This document shows, in pieces, positions 26,738 through 35,771 of a stretch of 53,619 nucleotides of DNA. The position numbers were made by a program, and so were the translations under genes. The notes beneath the pieces are model-generated. The model made no database searches. It saw only the letters and a list, made by a program, of their open reading frames with translations, and was not told the origin of the DNA. The stretch is taken from assembly GCA_017454915.1 (NCBI GenBank), contig JAFTCC010000020.1:1-53619 (forward strand). The letters run 5' to 3'. This stretch comes from Paludibacteraceae bacterium (GTDB lineage: Bacteria > Bacteroidota > Bacteroidia > Bacteroidales > Paludibacteraceae). Within the stretch, counting starts at the first letter, position 1. Every line of letters begins with the position of its first letter.

Positions 26738-28183
26738 ATGACTACATGGAAAGAAAAAGCCATAGAAGTTCTTAATAAGAGTTTACATCCGGTTCCTACA
26801 GAATTATATGAGTTGGACTGGAAAAGCGGTTTGTCGAAAAAGACAGAACGTTTGGCACAACATATCTGTGCTTTTGCTAATCAAAAGGGCGGGGCTTATT
26901 AGTGTTTGGCATTCATGATTCAGATGGTTCATGTTTTGACATGTCAAAAGCAGAGATTGATAAAATCATTCAGACATTAGGTAATATCGCGTTGAATAAA
27001 CTGGCATCACATGTTCAGATTGAACATGAAGTGATAAAGTATGAAGGGCATTCATTATTGTTTGTGTACATACCGGAGCAAATGGACAAACCGGTATATA
27101 TGCGAGGTAAAGATATTTATAGTGCGTATCATCGTTCTGCAGGACAAACCGTTAAAATGTCCAGAGACCAAGTAAAAGCTATGATAGCTCTAACTCAAGG
27201 CATAACTTTTGAAAAACAAAAAGCAGCTATCAGTTTGTCTGCAGCTGAAGTGCTAGAAAAACTTAATTATATTACATTATATCGTTTGATTGATAAAAAT
27301 GTTCCTACTTCGTCCGATGCTATAATTGATAAACTGAAAGACTATGGGTTTTGTGAACAAAACGGGAATAAGTGGGACATAACTAACTTGGGGGCATTAT
27401 TGTTTGCTAACCATTTGAACGATTTTCCCAATCTTAATGGACATGAAGTGATTGTTCGAAAATACATAGGGACCAATAACCGACAGCAAGAATTTGAACA
27501 GCATGGGGCATACGGATATGCTGTGGGATTTGAAGGATTGATTGAGTTTATTATGCAACAAACAAGTTCGGAATCCATTGATATAAAAAGAGAAAGTATT
27601 CCTACATATCCGCGTATTGCAATTAGAGAGTTTGTTGCAAACGCACTTGTACATCAAGACTTTTTCATAAAAGGGATGCCGGTAACAATAGAGATCTTTT
27701 CTAACCGTTTAACTATAACTAATGCCGGTGCTCCTCTTAATGATATTAATCGACTGATTAATCTACCACCTCAATCCAGAAATGAGGCATTGGCGCAAAC
27801 TATGTTCCTTCTCGGTATTTGCGAGCGAAGAGGAAGCGGAATAGACCGTGCTGTAGAAGCAGTAGAAAAAATGAATCTGCCAGCAGTCAAATTCACAAAA
27901 AGCGATCAACACACGCGTGTATTTCTTTTCCCGCAAAAAAGTCTCAAAGAAATGACTAAACTAGAAAAAACAGCAGCTTGTTATCAGCACGCATGTTTGA
28001 TGTATGAAGACGGCAAGGCTATAAACAATCAGTCTGTGAGGGAGAGATTTGAAATTGGGAAAAAATGATTCTTCTGTGGCTTCTAGGATAATTGCGGATA
28101 CAGTAGAAGCAGGATTTATTAAACCAGCTGACACGGAGACTGCTTCCAAAAAGTATATGACATATATACCATATTATGGTTGA
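26738..28183 (+). pseudogene. AlbA_2/Schlafen-type ATP-binding protein with two compensating frameshifts
   Basis: The reading starts at ATG 26738 (MTTWKEKAIEVLNK...), giving the AlbA_2 domain opening up to AFANQKGG. It then hits TAG at 26900. The homology continues in another frame as LLVFGIHDSDG, so one base is missing in the GGGG run at 26891-26894. The middle frame encodes the rest of AlbA_2 and a HATPase_c_4 domain (EFVANALVHQDFF, SNRLTITNAGAP, RRGSGIDRAVEAV), ending at 28068. Removing one A from the A6 run at 28060-28065 restores the original frame and adds about 40 residues ending TYIPYYG. Full length would be about 481 residues. It is either a real pseudogene, phase variation, or homopolymer sequencing error. 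Confidence 0.8.
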
Positions 28184-28322
28184 TAGTTTTATTTGCAAAG
28201 TAAATCCGTTTATCTCATAATCTACTTATTTTCAATTAGTTGTTATTTGCAGCACTATACTGTTTTAAGATAAAAAGTGCTATGAAAGACATATCACGAG
28301 TAACCCTACCAACCTCTGTTTT

Positions 28323-28752
28323 ATGAAACGACTTCTATCTTTTATTTTAGCGACTGTGCTACTGGCACCGTTGGCAATGGCACAGGAGGACCTGCAGAAA
28401 GGCGGCGAGCCATTGGGGGAAAAGAAAACCTTTACGACTATCAAGGAACTCCCGATAACAAGTGTCAAGAACCAATATCGCAGCGGCACGTGCTGGGACT
28501 ACGCAACGCTGGGTTTCTTTGAGAGCGAGATACTCAGAAAGACCGGCAAGACCTATGACCTGTGTGATGCTCATCTACGGCAAGGCTGTTGACGAACGGG
28601 GAAAACCCTACTATATGGTGAAGAACTCATGGGGACCGCAGGGTGACTACAAGGGCATCTGGTATATGTCGCGCGACTATATGCTGCTGAACACCACCTA
28701 CCTGTTCCTCAATCGCAATGCGCTACCAAAGGATTTCCGTAAAAAACTATAA
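28323..28752 (+). pseudogene. Remnant of a secreted C1-family cysteine peptidase with internal deletion
   Basis: The 5' part encodes a signal peptide (MKRLLSFILATVLLAPLAMA) and the start of a papain/bleomycin-hydrolase-type peptidase with the catalytic-Cys region YRSGTCWDYATLGFFESE, up to about 28562. The 3' part, in the next frame from about 28564, encodes the peptidase end: MLIYGKAVDERGKPYYMVKNSWGP with the catalytic Asn. The intervening core of some 200 or more residues, including the catalytic His region, is missing, and the two parts are out of frame. The gene is therefore dead. The junction lies in GACCTGTGTGATG near 28557-28569. Confidence 0.8.
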
Positions 28753-28772
28753 GCATTGCCCGAAAGATTGAA

Positions 28773-29177
28773 ATGAATGGTATGTTATTGGTTCTGTCGG
28801 CTTTAGCTTTGTCCTGCATTATAGCTATCATTGTCTATAAGAGGCAAAAGAAGCCGAAAAGGCTCATGCGGGAGGGCAGACTTCTGAAAAGCGAGATGGT
28901 TTTTATTGACGGAGAACAATTATATGTGGAGAAGGTGGCTTTCAAGGATTGGCATGAGAGTATTCATGCTTTTTATTTGATTTCCGACAAGCTGGCGGAA
29001 GGGCATACCATTGTTGAACAAAGATGGAATTATGACGATTTCTGCAACATCACCGTCCGCCTCGAAGATTACACTTACATGCTTATCCGTCAAGTGGATG
29101 TCATCGCCCTTGTCCGCAGTTTCAGACCCATCCCGATTGATGAATTTGACAATATCGCCCAGCCATTGATCTTATAG
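28773..29177 (+). CDS. Hypothetical single-pass membrane protein
   Basis: 134 residues. An N-terminal transmembrane helix (LLVLSALALSCIIAIIVY) is followed by a basic stretch (KRQKKPKRLMR) and a soluble domain that should face the cytoplasm. I recognise no family. It starts 20 bp after the peptidase remnant and ends 32 bp before a cupin gene. Coding is supported by the length, the membrane anchor and the ordered composition. Confidence 0.6.
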   Translation: MNGMLLVLSALALSCIIAIIVYKRQKKPKRLMREGRLLKSEMVFIDGEQLYVEKVAFKDWHESIHAFYLISDKLAEGHTIVEQRWNYDDFCNITVRLEDYTYMLIRQVDVIALVRSFRPIPIDEFDNIAQPLIL

Positions 29178-29209
29178 CACAATAAGTTCTAATTAAAAAA
29201 AACAACACT

Positions 29210-29581
29210 ATGGATATTAAAACAACGGAACTGCTCCGCGCGTCTCAAAGTTGGGACGGAGCCGCATTACCGGAATACCCTGCCGGAAAGCCTGAACTGA
29301 TTGTCAAACGCTTGACATTCCCTGCCGGCGCTAAAACGGGTTGGCATCACCACACCGTCATTAACTACGGCATCATACAGCAGGGCGACTTGACCATCGT
29401 TTGCCAGGACGGTTCAGAGAAGACATTTCATGAGGGGGAAGCTATGGTCGAGGTGATTGGAACAATTCATCGCGGAGAGAACAGAGGGCAGAAACCTGTA
29501 GTGCTCGACATGTTCTATGCCTCTTATCCCAACGCGGAAATAACCATTCAGCATCCAGAGATAATCAATGAAAATTCTTAA
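29210..29581 (+). CDS. Small cupin-domain protein
   Basis: 123 residues forming one cupin beta-barrel. The metal-binding motif 1 is GWHHHTVINYGIIQQGDLTI, followed by an HEGEAMVEV turn and motif 2 around GTIHRGENRGQKP. Proteins of this kind bind a metal and act as small-molecule enzymes or sensors; the ligand is unknown. No signal peptide. The next small gene begins 3 bp after its stop. Confidence 0.75.
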   Translation: MDIKTTELLRASQSWDGAALPEYPAGKPELIVKRLTFPAGAKTGWHHHTVINYGIIQQGDLTIVCQDGSEKTFHEGEAMVEVIGTIHRGENRGQKPVVLDMFYASYPNAEITIQHPEIINENS

Positions 29582-29584
29582 TTT

Positions 29585-29734
29585 ATGTACCACATTGAAT
29601 TAGAAGACCTTTATACCGGCGATAAAAAGATGATAATAGTGCCGGAAGAAATGTCCATTGAGGATTTCACACGAGAAATACGGTGCGAGATGGGGTTGTC
29701 CTACACGGTAGGCACACCGTATCTTTTCGAATGA
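29585..29734 (+). CDS. Small hypothetical protein (49 aa)
   Basis: A short frame beginning MYHIELEDLYTGDKKMIIVP and ending GTPYLFE. It fits tightly between the cupin stop (3-bp gap) and the glycosylase start (4-bp ATGA overlap), which supports translation. No family is recognised. Confidence 0.45.
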   Translation: MYHIELEDLYTGDKKMIIVPEEMSIEDFTREIRCEMGLSYTVGTPYLFE

Positions 29735-30393
29735 ATATCATCCCTGAAATAGAAAGCCACCCGCTGCAGCCGTTTCTGCCGGAGAATGCAAGGCTGCTGC
29801 TACTCGGCAGTTTTCCGCCACCGAAGGAGCGATGGTGCATGATGTTCTTCTACCCGAATCCGCAAAACGATATGTGGCGCATCATGGGACAGGTGTTTTA
29901 TAGCGACAAAATTAAGTTTGTTGAGCAAATGACAAAATGCGATGCCACAGAGCAAGAACTATCGGGCAAGCACGAATTGCAAAGAGGAAGTAAAGAACAA
30001 GGACATAAAACGATTTTCAAATACGATGAGATTGTCGCTTTTTGCAGAGAGAAAGGCATTGCGATATTTGACACTGCCCAAGCCGTCAGGCGCATGCGCG
30101 GCAATGCCGCGGACGAACACTTGGAGATTGTGGAAAAGACCGACATCGCTGATTTATTGAAAGGGCTGCCGCTATGCCACGACATTTGCTGCACAGGTCA
30201 AAAGGCTGCCGACACACTTGCGGAAACTATGCTGTGCGCTAAGCCTAAAGTCGGCGAATATGTTGAAGCCCATTTTGCCGGCAGGGACATACGCTTCTGA
30301 CGCATGCCGTCGTCATCTCGCGCCTACCCTCTATCGCTTGACAAGAAGGCGGACGCTTACCAACGCATGATGAAGACCATCGGCCTAATCTGA
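29731..30393 (+). pseudogene. Uracil/hypoxanthine-DNA glycosylase family gene interrupted by in-frame UGA
   Basis: The protein begins MNIIPEIESHPLQPF and carries the UDG-superfamily motif LLLGSFPPPKERWCMMFFYPNPQNDMWRIMGQVF. This resembles the family annotated as DNA-deoxyinosine (hypoxanthine) glycosylase, which removes deaminated bases. Reading stops at TGA 30298-30300 after 189 residues. Continuing in the same frame gives RMPSSSRAYPLSLDKKADAY and ends at TGA 30391. That is the family's conserved C-terminus with its MPS-type active-site motif 2. The stop replaces a position normally aromatic (FY/FW-RMPS), consistent with a TGG to TGA change. The truncated protein would lack motif 2 and is probably inactive. 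ATG 29731 was chosen over an upstream in-frame start because homology begins there and it overlaps the preceding small gene by 4 bp. Confidence 0.8.
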
Positions 30394-30456
30394 CTCACTG
30401 CCAGGCCAATCATCACGGAAACAACATTTCCCAAATTGACGGGGATATTCGGCTAT

Positions 30457-30837
30457 TCAGAGCAGCATCATGCCGAGACCGACAAGGGCGCAGAGAACAA
30501 GGACGATGCCTATCGTGCCCCAAATACCAATAGAGGCCACAAGCCAATCCCAAACCATGTCGAAATTGACGGCAAGCCAAATGCACGTGAAGGTGAAGAT
30601 AATGACAAAAATGGCATAGGCGAGGGCTTTGCCGCGGAAACCCATCACAAGTGCGTAATACGCTCCCAAGAGATACCCGGCGACAAGCAACAACACACCA
30701 CCTTTCCAACCAACAATATGGCGCGCAACGAAATCCTTAATAGTTGGGGCAAAAAAATACAGAACAACCGCAACTATTATTATTGCTACGGGAAAGAGAT
30801 ACTCTAATAGCTTTTTGGTGATTTCTGATTTTTCCAT
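30457..30837 (-). CDS. Hypothetical small integral membrane protein
   Basis: 126 residues with three or four hydrophobic helices: LFPVAIIIVAVVLYFFA, GGVLLLVAGYLLGAYYALVM, AYAIFVIIFTFTCIWLAV and GTIGIVLVLCALVGLGMMLL. The start MEKSEITKKL is cytoplasmic and basic. No family is recognised. It is transcribed away from the V-ATPase genes, occupying the place where the E and A subunit genes would be expected. An overlapping plus-strand frame was rejected because it lacks the clear membrane pattern. Confidence 0.65.
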   Translation of the reverse strand: MEKSEITKKLLEYLFPVAIIIVAVVLYFFAPTIKDFVARHIVGWKGGVLLLVAGYLLGAYYALVMGFRGKALAYAIFVIIFTFTCIWLAVNFDMVWDWLVASIGIWGTIGIVLVLCALVGLGMMLL

Positions 30838-30917
30838 ATCTATATTCTTTCAAATTGTGTAGGTTGCATAAGTTGAGCAGTGGTACAACTGCAAAGTTAG
30901 TTTTTTTTCTCCTAAAA

Positions 30918-30949
30918 GTTGTGTAAATAAATAAAAAATCGTAATTTTG
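30918..30949 (+). promoter_or_regulatory. Promoter of the V-ATPase B-D-I-K operon
   Basis: TAATTTTG at 30942-30949 matches TAnnTTTG, and GTTG at 30918-30921, 20 bp upstream, is a one-mismatch -33 box. The ntpB ATG is 59 bp downstream. It shows that transcription of this V-ATPase cluster begins with subunit B. Confidence 0.65.
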
Positions 30950-31008
30950 TGAGATAAAATGCTAATCAGGCATTTATTAGTACCGATAAAAATAAAAATC
31001 GAAATATT

Positions 31009-32331
31009 ATGGCAAAAGCATTTCAGAGAATTTACACCCACATCACAGCGATAACCAAAGCGACGTGCTCGCTTGAGGCTGAAGGCGTGGGCAACGACGA
31101 ATTGGCGACCGTCAACGGCAAGTTGGCGCAGGTGGTACGCATCATGGGCAACGAGGTTACCCTACAGGTGTTTGAAGGCACCGAGGGCATTCCGACAGAT
31201 GCCGAAGTGGTATTCTTGGGAAAGGCTCCGTCGCTCAAGGTCAGCGACCAACTGTCAGGACGCTTCTTCAACGCTTTCGGCGACCCTATTGACGGAGGAC
31301 CTGCCATCGAAGGCAAGGAAGTGGAGATTGGCGGACCGTCAGTTAACCCTGTGCGCCGCAAGCAGCCGTCAGAACTCATCGCAACGGGTATAGCCGGCAT
31401 TGACCTTAACAACACGCTCGTGTCAGGTCAGAAAATACCTTTCTTTGCCGACCCTGACCAGCCGTATAACCAAGTGATGGCGAATGTGGCACTCCGCGCC
31501 GAGGCCGACAAAATCATACTTGGCGGCATGGGACTGACCAACGATGACTACCTGTACTTCAAAAACGTGTTCTCTAACGCTGGCGTGCTCGACCGTATCG
31601 TGTCGTTCGTCAACACCACCGAGAACCCGCCCGTAGAACGCCTGCTCATACCTGACATGGCGCTCACGGCCGCAGAATACTTCGCTGTGGAGAAAAACCA
31701 GAAGGTGCTCGTCTTGCTCACCGACATGACACTCTACGCCGATGCTCTCGCCATAGTGTCAAACCGCATGGACCAGATACCGTCAAAAGACTCCATGCCG
31801 GGTTCACTCTATTCCGACCTTGCCAAGATTTACGAGAAAGCCGTGCAATTCCCCGCAGGAGGCTCCATCACCATCATCGCCGTGACAACCCTATCGGGCG
31901 GTGACATCACACACGCCATACCTGACAACACGGGCTATATCACCGAAGGACAGCTCTACCTGCGCCGCGACTCCGACATCGGTAAAGTCATCGTTGACCC
32001 GTTCCGCTCGCTCTCGCGACTCAAACAACTCGTGGCTGGTAAGAAAACGCGAGCCGACCATCCGCAGGTCATGAACGCCGCTGTACGCCTTTACGCTGAC
32101 GCCGCAGCCGCAAAAACAAAACTTGAGAACGGCTTCGACCTCACCAACTACGACGAGCGCTGCCTGGCTTTCGCAAAGGACTATTCAGACAAAATTCTCG
32201 CCATCGACGTCAACATCAACACCACAGAAATGCTTGACGTGGCATGGCAACTTTTCCAAAAGCACTTCAAACCCGAAGAAGTCAACATCAAGCAAGAGCT
32301 TGTTGACAAATACTGGAAAAAAGCAGAGTAA
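31009..32331 (+). CDS. ntpB: V-type ATPase subunit B (non-catalytic nucleotide-binding)
   Basis: The B subunit of the V1/A1 head, which alternates with catalytic A subunits in a hexamer. The 440 residues include the N-terminal beta-barrel region, a core with FADPDQPYNQ and LVLLTDMTLYADAL, and the signature PSKDSMPGSLYSDLAKIYEKA. The Walker A sequence of catalytic subunits is absent, as expected for B. It is the first gene of its operon; in other Bacteroidales it is preceded by E and A. Confidence 0.95.
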   Translation: MAKAFQRIYTHITAITKATCSLEAEGVGNDELATVNGKLAQVVRIMGNEVTLQVFEGTEGIPTDAEVVFLGKAPSLKVSDQLSGRFFNAFGDPIDGGPAIEGKEVEIGGPSVNPVRRKQPSELIATGIAGIDLNNTLVSGQKIPFFADPDQPYNQVMANVALRAEADKIILGGMGLTNDDYLYFKNVFSNAGVLDRIVSFVNTTENPPVERLLIPDMALTAAEYFAVEKNQKVLVLLTDMTLYADALAIVSNRMDQIPSKDSMPGSLYSDLAKIYEKAVQFPAGGSITIIAVTTLSGGDITHAIPDNTGYITEGQLYLRRDSDIGKVIVDPFRSLSRLKQLVAGKKTRADHPQVMNAAVRLYADAAAAKTKLENGFDLTNYDERCLAFAKDYSDKILAIDVNINTTEMLDVAWQLFQKHFKPEEVNIKQELVDKYWKKAE

Positions 32332-32409
32332 TAAGCTCTATTTAACATTTTCCGCCTCCCGAGCATAGCATAGTCGCAAACCTAAGGAGAGCGGTATAAT
32401 AGAACAAAT

Positions 32410-33003
32410 ATGGCAATAAGTTTTCAATATAACAAGACATCGCTTCAGAACCTCGAAAAGAACCTGAAGATGCGTGTCCGCACCCTGCCGACGCTCAAAA
32501 ACAAGGAGAGCGCACTGCGCATGGAGGTCAAGCGCGCAAAAGACGAAATTGAACGGCTGGAGCAGGAAGTGGAAAACCGCATAAGGGCATACGACCGTAT
32601 GATTGCACTGTGGGGCGAGTTTGACCAAAGCCTGCTTAGCGTTGAGGATGTCAAAATGTCTGTCAAGAAAATAGCCGGCGTTAGAGTGCCGATGCTCGAC
32701 GAAGTAGTGTTCAACGTAAAGCCGTTCAGCGTATTCAACGCGCCAAAATGGTATGCCGACGGACTGACACAACTCAAGGAACTGGCACAAGTGAGCATCG
32801 AACGCGAGTTTAGCGCACGCAAAGTCAGACTGCTTGAGTACGCGCGCAAGAAAACCACCCAAAAGGTCAACCTCTTCGAAAAAGTACAGATACCAGGCTA
32901 TGAAGACGCGATAAGAAAAATCAAACGCTTCATGGAAGACGAAGAGAACCTGTCGAAGTCAAGCCAAAAAATAGTGAAAGCAAAAAGGGAGGCATCATTA
33001 TGA
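32410..33003 (+). CDS. ntpD: V-type ATPase subunit D (central stalk)
   Basis: 197 residues, with long N- and C-terminal helices expected to form the antiparallel coiled coil of the rotor shaft. It opens AISFQYNKTSLQNLEKNLKMRV, and the C-terminal half is rich in Lys, Arg and Glu heptads (KVNLFEKVQIPGYEDAIRKIKRFMEDEE). It overlaps the I-subunit gene by 4 bp and follows B by 78 bp. Confidence 0.92.
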   Translation: MAISFQYNKTSLQNLEKNLKMRVRTLPTLKNKESALRMEVKRAKDEIERLEQEVENRIRAYDRMIALWGEFDQSLLSVEDVKMSVKKIAGVRVPMLDEVVFNVKPFSVFNAPKWYADGLTQLKELAQVSIEREFSARKVRLLEYARKKTTQKVNLFEKVQIPGYEDAIRKIKRFMEDEENLSKSSQKIVKAKREASL

Positions 33004-34847
33004 TAGAGAAAATGAAACGCTACACCTTTTTGGTGTATCACGGCAACTACGACGCATTCCTGCTTAAACTGCGAGACGCAGGAGTACTGCACATCAGCGA
33101 GCGAAACTCCGATGACGAGGCGACAGCCAAACTTCAGGATAAGCTGCTCTTTGAGGCTGAAGTGGGCAAAACGCTGGAACAAGCGCAAAAATATCTGCCA
33201 ACAGATGCCGTGCCGCTTCAATGCGCAAGCGATGAAAAAGTCGATGACGCTATCGTTGCATCATTCGCCGAACTGACAGCAGAGCGGCAGAGGCTCGAAC
33301 ACCAACTTGAGCAGACCGAACAGGAAGCGATGCGCATGGAGCCTTGGGGCGACTACGACACCTCGCTGATAGAAAAACTTGCCGCAGCAGGCCACGAGGT
33401 ACACTGCATGGTGTGCCCGGCAGATAAATATGATGCGGCACTCAACAATGCCATACTAATCGGCAAAGACACTAAAAACGCCTATTACATCATCGTAGGA
33501 CAACTGCCGCGCGGCGAAAACGGCGAACAACTTGCCGAAGGGGAAGAAGTCAAACTCAACGGCCGCAACCATGCGCAACTGCTCACCGACGTTGAAAACA
33601 TCAAAGGGCTGCTTGTTGCCAACCGCGCCAAACTGGAGCAATATGCCATAGGCAACCTCAACAAACTCAAGACGCTCAAACAGCAAGTACATCTTGCTGC
33701 ACAATGGGACCGCGCCCATATTGACGCGCAGGCTGTGGCACAAGGGTCAGTAATGCTGCTTGAGGGATACTGCCCTGAAAACGCAGAGCAACAACTTAAC
33801 GAAATGCTTGACAAAGAAGGCATTTACTATCAGGTTGAGGACCCTGCCATCGGCGAACCCATACCCATAAAACTGCGCAACAACTTCTTTGCGCGCCTCT
33901 TCGAACCCATCACCAAACTCTATTCGCTGCCCAACTACAGCGAGATAGACCCCACGGCTCTCTTTGCGCCGTTCTTCATGCTGTTTTTCGGCCTGTGCAT
34001 GGGTGATGCGGGTTACGGACTGCTCATACTTGTGGCGGCTATCATACTGCTCAAGAAGAAACCCGACATGAAATCGCTCGGATGGCTCGGAGTGTTCCTC
34101 GGCAGTGCCACAATTTTCGCAGGCTGCCTGACGGGAGTGATTTTCGGCATCAACCTCGACAGCGTGTCATGGCCTTGGGTCCAGAACGTCAAACACCTCT
34201 TCCTCACCAGCAATAACTATCAGGCTCAACTGGGCTACGACCCCATGATGCTGCTCGCCATCGCACTCGGCATTATACAAATTCTATTCGCCATGTGCAT
34301 CAATGTGAGCAAAATAACCATTCAGCATGGTTTCAAATACGCTGTGAGCCAAGCCTCATGGGTCATCGCGCTTGTTGACGGCATCGTGCTGCTCACCCTA
34401 CACTACCTCGTGGGCATGGCATGGAACACGCCGCTGATGTACGCGCTATATGCCATTGCTTGCATTTGCGCACTGGGCATATTTTTCTACAATAGCCCTG
34501 GCAAGAACCCGTTCGTCAACCTCGGCTCAGGACTTTGGGGCACCTACAATATGGCATCAGGACTGCTCGGCGACGTGCTCAGCTACATCCGTCTGTTCGC
34601 TCTCGGACTTGCAGGAGGCATTTTGGGCAACGTCTTCAACCAGTTGGCACTGCAACTCGGCAGCTCAATGCCAGCTTGGATAGGGTGGCTGCCAATGCTC
34701 GCAATACTGCTGCTCGGACACGGGCTTAACTTCTTGCTCTGCATCATTTCCGCTATAGTGCACCCCATGCGTCTGACATTTGTAGAATTCTACAAAAACG
34801 CCGGATTTGAAGGAGGCGGAATAGAGTATAAACCTTTTGGAAAATAA
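33000..34847 (+). CDS. ntpI: V-type ATPase subunit I (a-subunit homologue)
   Basis: The membrane stator subunit carrying the ion half-channels; 615 residues. The cytoplasmic N-terminal half (about 1-310) is followed by seven or eight transmembrane helices, including FAPFFMLFFGLCMGDAGYG, GILGNVFNQLAL and the conserved YIRLFALGLAGG, which holds the essential arginine. The C-terminus HPMRLTFVEFYKNAGFEGGG is typical. It starts within the ntpD stop (ATGA type) and precedes ntpK by 18 bp. Confidence 0.94.
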   Translation: MIEKMKRYTFLVYHGNYDAFLLKLRDAGVLHISERNSDDEATAKLQDKLLFEAEVGKTLEQAQKYLPTDAVPLQCASDEKVDDAIVASFAELTAERQRLEHQLEQTEQEAMRMEPWGDYDTSLIEKLAAAGHEVHCMVCPADKYDAALNNAILIGKDTKNAYYIIVGQLPRGENGEQLAEGEEVKLNGRNHAQLLTDVENIKGLLVANRAKLEQYAIGNLNKLKTLKQQVHLAAQWDRAHIDAQAVAQGSVMLLEGYCPENAEQQLNEMLDKEGIYYQVEDPAIGEPIPIKLRNNFFARLFEPITKLYSLPNYSEIDPTALFAPFFMLFFGLCMGDAGYGLLILVAAIILLKKKPDMKSLGWLGVFLGSATIFAGCLTGVIFGINLDSVSWPWVQNVKHLFLTSNNYQAQLGYDPMMLLAIALGIIQILFAMCINVSKITIQHGFKYAVSQASWVIALVDGIVLLTLHYLVGMAWNTPLMYALYAIACICALGIFFYNSPGKNPFVNLGSGLWGTYNMASGLLGDVLSYIRLFALGLAGGILGNVFNQLALQLGSSMPAWIGWLPMLAILLLGHGLNFLLCIISAIVHPMRLTFVEFYKNAGFEGGGIEYKPFGK

Positions 34848-35318
<471 letters not shown>

Positions 35319-35336
35319 GTTTTATTTTTCACCATA

Positions 35337-35375
35337 CGCAAACAGCGGCAGGTTCACCACTTGCCGCTGTTTGCG
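35337..35375 (+). terminator. Intrinsic terminator of the V-ATPase operon
   Basis: 16-base arms (35337-35352 and 35360-35375) pair with one G-U wobble around a 7-base loop: CGCAAACAGCGGCAGG against CTTGCCGCTGTTTGCG. The stem is preceded by an A/T-rich stretch and followed by TTTAT. Position and symmetry make it an efficient, possibly bidirectional, terminator. Confidence 0.85.
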
Positions 35376-35446
35376 TTTATACAACCATATTTTAATTTTG
35401 CACTTGGATATTGAATCCGCAGCAAAGCAAAAAGTTTGAAACAAAA

Positions 35447-35478
35447 TTTGCCAAATTTGAAAAAATGTCGTAATTTTG
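35447..35478 (+). promoter_or_regulatory. Strong Bacteroidales promoter ahead of the structured RNA and efflux operon
   Basis: TTTG at 35447-35450 and TAATTTTG at 35471-35478 are separated by 20 bp, a full match to the consensus. Transcription should start near 35485, some 290 bases before the first efflux gene. The promoter therefore serves the RNA between, the operon, or both. Confidence 0.8.
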
Positions 35479-35484
35479 CAATGT

Positions 35485-35628
35485 TTTTGGTGAGCGTGTC
35501 GGTAGCCAGAAATATAGTGTGAATCTGTGAAACCGCGAAATATACACATCACGGTTGTGAAGAACTATTGAGAGAATTAGGGCACATGTCCGCACGTAGC
35601 GGGCCAACACTAAGCTTTTAATAGTTTG
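35485..35628 (+). ncRNA. Structured RNA candidate with 6S-like architecture (possibly Bacteroidales-1/6S)
   Basis: No convincing protein is encoded, but the sequence folds by eye. The closing stem pairs 35492-35502 (GAGC GTGTCGG) with 35604-35617 (CCAACAC..GCTT). An open central region follows, with a small hairpin on its 3' side at 35580-35591. An apical arm pairs ATAGT 35514-35518 with ACTAT 35564-35568, then AACCG 35531-35535 with CGGTT 35552-35556. A closing stem, a central bubble with a 3'-side hairpin and an apical stem is the 6S RNA layout, and Bacteroidales 6S (the Bacteroidales-1 motif) starts at such promoters. I identified it by architecture only, not by a covariance model. Alternatively it is the 5' leader of the efflux mRNA. 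Confidence 0.45.
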
Positions 35629-35666
35629 CACAAAAAAATTACTACAAACAATGTTTTTTGCGCCCT

Positions 35667-35725
35667 ATGTGCGCCACGTTCCCATCCCTCAATGAGGCGA
35701 CGGGCATTTGGTGTGTCTGCGCATG
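35667..35725 (+). promoter_or_regulatory. Extended stem-loop in the leader of the efflux operon
   Basis: Nested helices pair GCGC 35671-35674 with GCGC 35119+600 (35719-35722), CAC with GTG, CCC with GGG, and CCTC with GAGG around an AAT loop. No T-run follows, so it is not a simple terminator. It ends about 46 bases before the first efflux ATG and could control translation or mRNA stability. No riboswitch class was recognised. Confidence 0.35.
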
Positions 35726-35771
35726 AACATATTAGAAAACCCGGAAAACAAAAAATACTAACAAATATAAT

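Noticed and set aside
30436..30807. A 123-residue plus-strand frame opposite the small membrane protein
   Set aside because: The minus-strand frame has regular hydrophobic helices and a sensible start; the plus-strand product is charged and repetitive as expected of its antisense.
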